Positions 63,133 through 64,000 of a stretch of 64,000 bases of DNA are shown here, piece by piece. A program made the translations under genes and the position numbers. The notes under the pieces were generated by a model. That model ran no database searches. It was not told where the DNA came from and worked only from the letters and a program-made list of their open reading frames with translations. Position 1 is the first letter of the stretch. Every line of letters begins with the position of its first letter. The DNA lies in assembly GCF_037095755.1 (NCBI RefSeq), contig NZ_JBAWKJ010000002.1, positions 124,001-188,000 on the forward strand. Reading direction: 5' to 3'. This DNA comes from Sphingopyxis sp. CCNWLW2. GTDB lineage: Bacteria; Pseudomonadota; Alphaproteobacteria; Sphingomonadales; Sphingomonadaceae.

Positions 63133-63708
63133 ATGAAGAGCTGGCACCGCTACGCAATCACTTTGGTGGGCGGCTTGGCGGTGGGGCTCGGCGCGGCGTG
63201 GGCAATAACCGGCGGCGGCCTCAGCGGCGGCGCGATCGTCAATGGCCCGTGGACGACCTCGCTCGGTTTCGGAACCAAGGCGACAGACCCGGTGACCCGC
63301 GCGGCGGTGGCGCGCGCGGGCCTGCTTGCGCTTCCCGCAAAGGAAACCGTCTATTGGTCGGCGAAGACCGACGCCGCGGGCGCGCCGCTCGACGGCAATT
63401 GCCATTACAGCCTGTCGGGCACGCCGCTCGATGCACGCTGGTGGAGCGTCACCATCTATGACGAGGCGGGCTATCTGGTCGCGAACCCTGCGAACAGCTG
63501 GTCGGTGAACGGCGCCAATGTCGCGCTCGATGCCAAGGGCGAATGGCGCGTCACAATCGCCCCTACAAGGCCCGCGGGAGGGGCTTGGTTGCCCGGAACC
63601 AAGGGCCAGCCCTTTCACCTGACCCTGCGCATGTACAACCCAGGCAAGGCGTTCCGCGCCGACCCCGAGAAAGCTGCGCTCCCGCAAATTGTGAAGGAGG
63701 GCTGCTGA
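63133..63708 (+). CDS. DUF1214 domain membrane-anchored protein
   Basis: 191 residues: N-terminal membrane helix (YAITLVGGLAVGLGAAWAIT, 7-26), then the DUF1214 fold with ETVYWSAKTDAAG, CHYSLSGTPLDARWWSVTIYD, PANSWSVNG and LTLRMYNPGKAFRADPE. It lies outside the membrane on the periplasmic side by prediction. The function is unknown; related larger proteins carry DUF1254 and DUF1214 on one chain, whereas here they are on adjacent genes. It begins 13 bases after ppdK. Confidence 0.88.
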   Translation: MKSWHRYAITLVGGLAVGLGAAWAITGGGLSGGAIVNGPWTTSLGFGTKATDPVTRAAVARAGLLALPAKETVYWSAKTDAAGAPLDGNCHYSLSGTPLDARWWSVTIYDEAGYLVANPANSWSVNGANVALDAKGEWRVTIAPTRPAGGAWLPGTKGQPFHLTLRMYNPGKAFRADPEKAALPQIVKEGC

Positions 63709-63709
63709 G

Positions 63710-64000
63710 ATGCGTAACTGGCTCGGCCCGCTCGCCTTCGGCCTGATCGTCGCTGCCGCCACCGCCTATGCAGCGATATGGGCGATCCCCTATGGCCTGA
63801 TGAATGTCGCGATCGAGCGGCTGGGGCAGGGCGGCGTCAACACCATGTCCTATGGTAATCTCGCGACGCCGGCGCGCCAGCCGGTCGTCCGGCCGAGTCC
63901 CGACCTCGCTTATTCGAGCTGCCCCTATGATCTTTCGGACGGGCCGATTGCGATCGACGTCAGCCCGGTGCCGGGCCGCTACAGCTCACTCAGCATCTTC
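63710..64000 (+). CDS. DUF1254 domain protein (N-terminal part, cut by window edge)
   Basis: The visible 97 residues have an N-terminal membrane helix (GLIVAAATAYAAIWAIPYGLM) and a region with GGVNTMSYGNLATPARQPVVRPSPDLAYSS, the DUF1254-type start, then ISPVPG-like VSPVPGRYSSLSIF. The ATG at 63710 is one base after the DUF1214 stop, so the two are coupled and probably interact. The remainder lies outside the window. Confidence 0.82.
   Translation, partial: MRNWLGPLAFGLIVAAATAYAAIWAIPYGLMNVAIERLGQGGVNTMSYGNLATPARQPVVRPSPDLAYSSCPYDLSDGPIAIDVSPVPGRYSSLSIF

Overview
The window reads as chromosome from a high-G+C alphaproteobacterium of the Sphingomonadaceae; a Sphingopyxis-like organism is my best guess, by inference and not proven. 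The grounds are the G+C-rich codon use, a FecI/FecR/TonB-receptor unit with an STN domain, an UrcA-family protein, the separate DUF1214 and DUF1254 genes, the MutL sequence type and the mreBCD-mrdA-rodA order. I see no insertion sequence, prophage, CRISPR array or rRNA operon. One tRNA-Lys(CTT) is present.

Layout. 1-4822: the start of a steroid C/D-ring (HIP) catabolic operon on the minus strand (ipdA, ipdB, a crotonase, ipdC, an EchA20-like gene cut by the window edge), with a divergent SDR gene. 4962-6752: an MDR-type oxidoreductase and a gene I do not recognise. 6859-12168: ECF sigma factor, FecR anti-sigma, TonB-dependent receptor and periplasmic amidohydrolase, probably a regulated uptake-and-hydrolysis unit. 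12234-15715: LysR regulator divergent from pirin, isochorismatase-type hydrolase and GST genes. 15730-17535: a 62-residue Cys-rich protein and a TPR-sulfotransferase. 18024-31775: one giant autotransporter of 4583 residues built from nested repeats, the dominant feature of the window. 32146-37871: tRNA-Lys and the cell-shape cluster rodA-mrdA-mreD-mreC-mreB. 38064-41517: mutL, a metallo-hydrolase/rhodanese fusion and a small secreted protein.

41518-50187 holds three different phosphatase-type exported proteins (NPP-like, PhoD, PhoX with a clear Pho box), a MerR-controlled glutaredoxin-MauE fusion, an Imm5-like orphan immunity protein, ychF and a CAP-domain protein. 50351-52035 is rplY-pth-GNAT. 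52223-56526 holds a Crp/Fnr regulator, a DUF1801 protein, tandem TraB/GumN paralogues, an XRE/membrane-protein pair and urcA. 56762-64000 holds glyQ-glyS, a small membrane protein, ppdK and a DUF1214/DUF1254 pair running off the window.

Most interesting signals: four large copies of a module plus three closely spaced cysteine pairs in the giant autotransporter; mutually exclusive RNA pairings that can hide the ribosome binding site of the TonB receptor; a MerR regulator that keeps two C-terminal cysteines but lacks the first mercury ligand, over a Grx-MauE gene with a classic MerR promoter; a low-G+C patch inside glyS; a Pho box before phoX; overlapping palindromes at the LysR gene. All family assignments are from memory of the families; no search was run.
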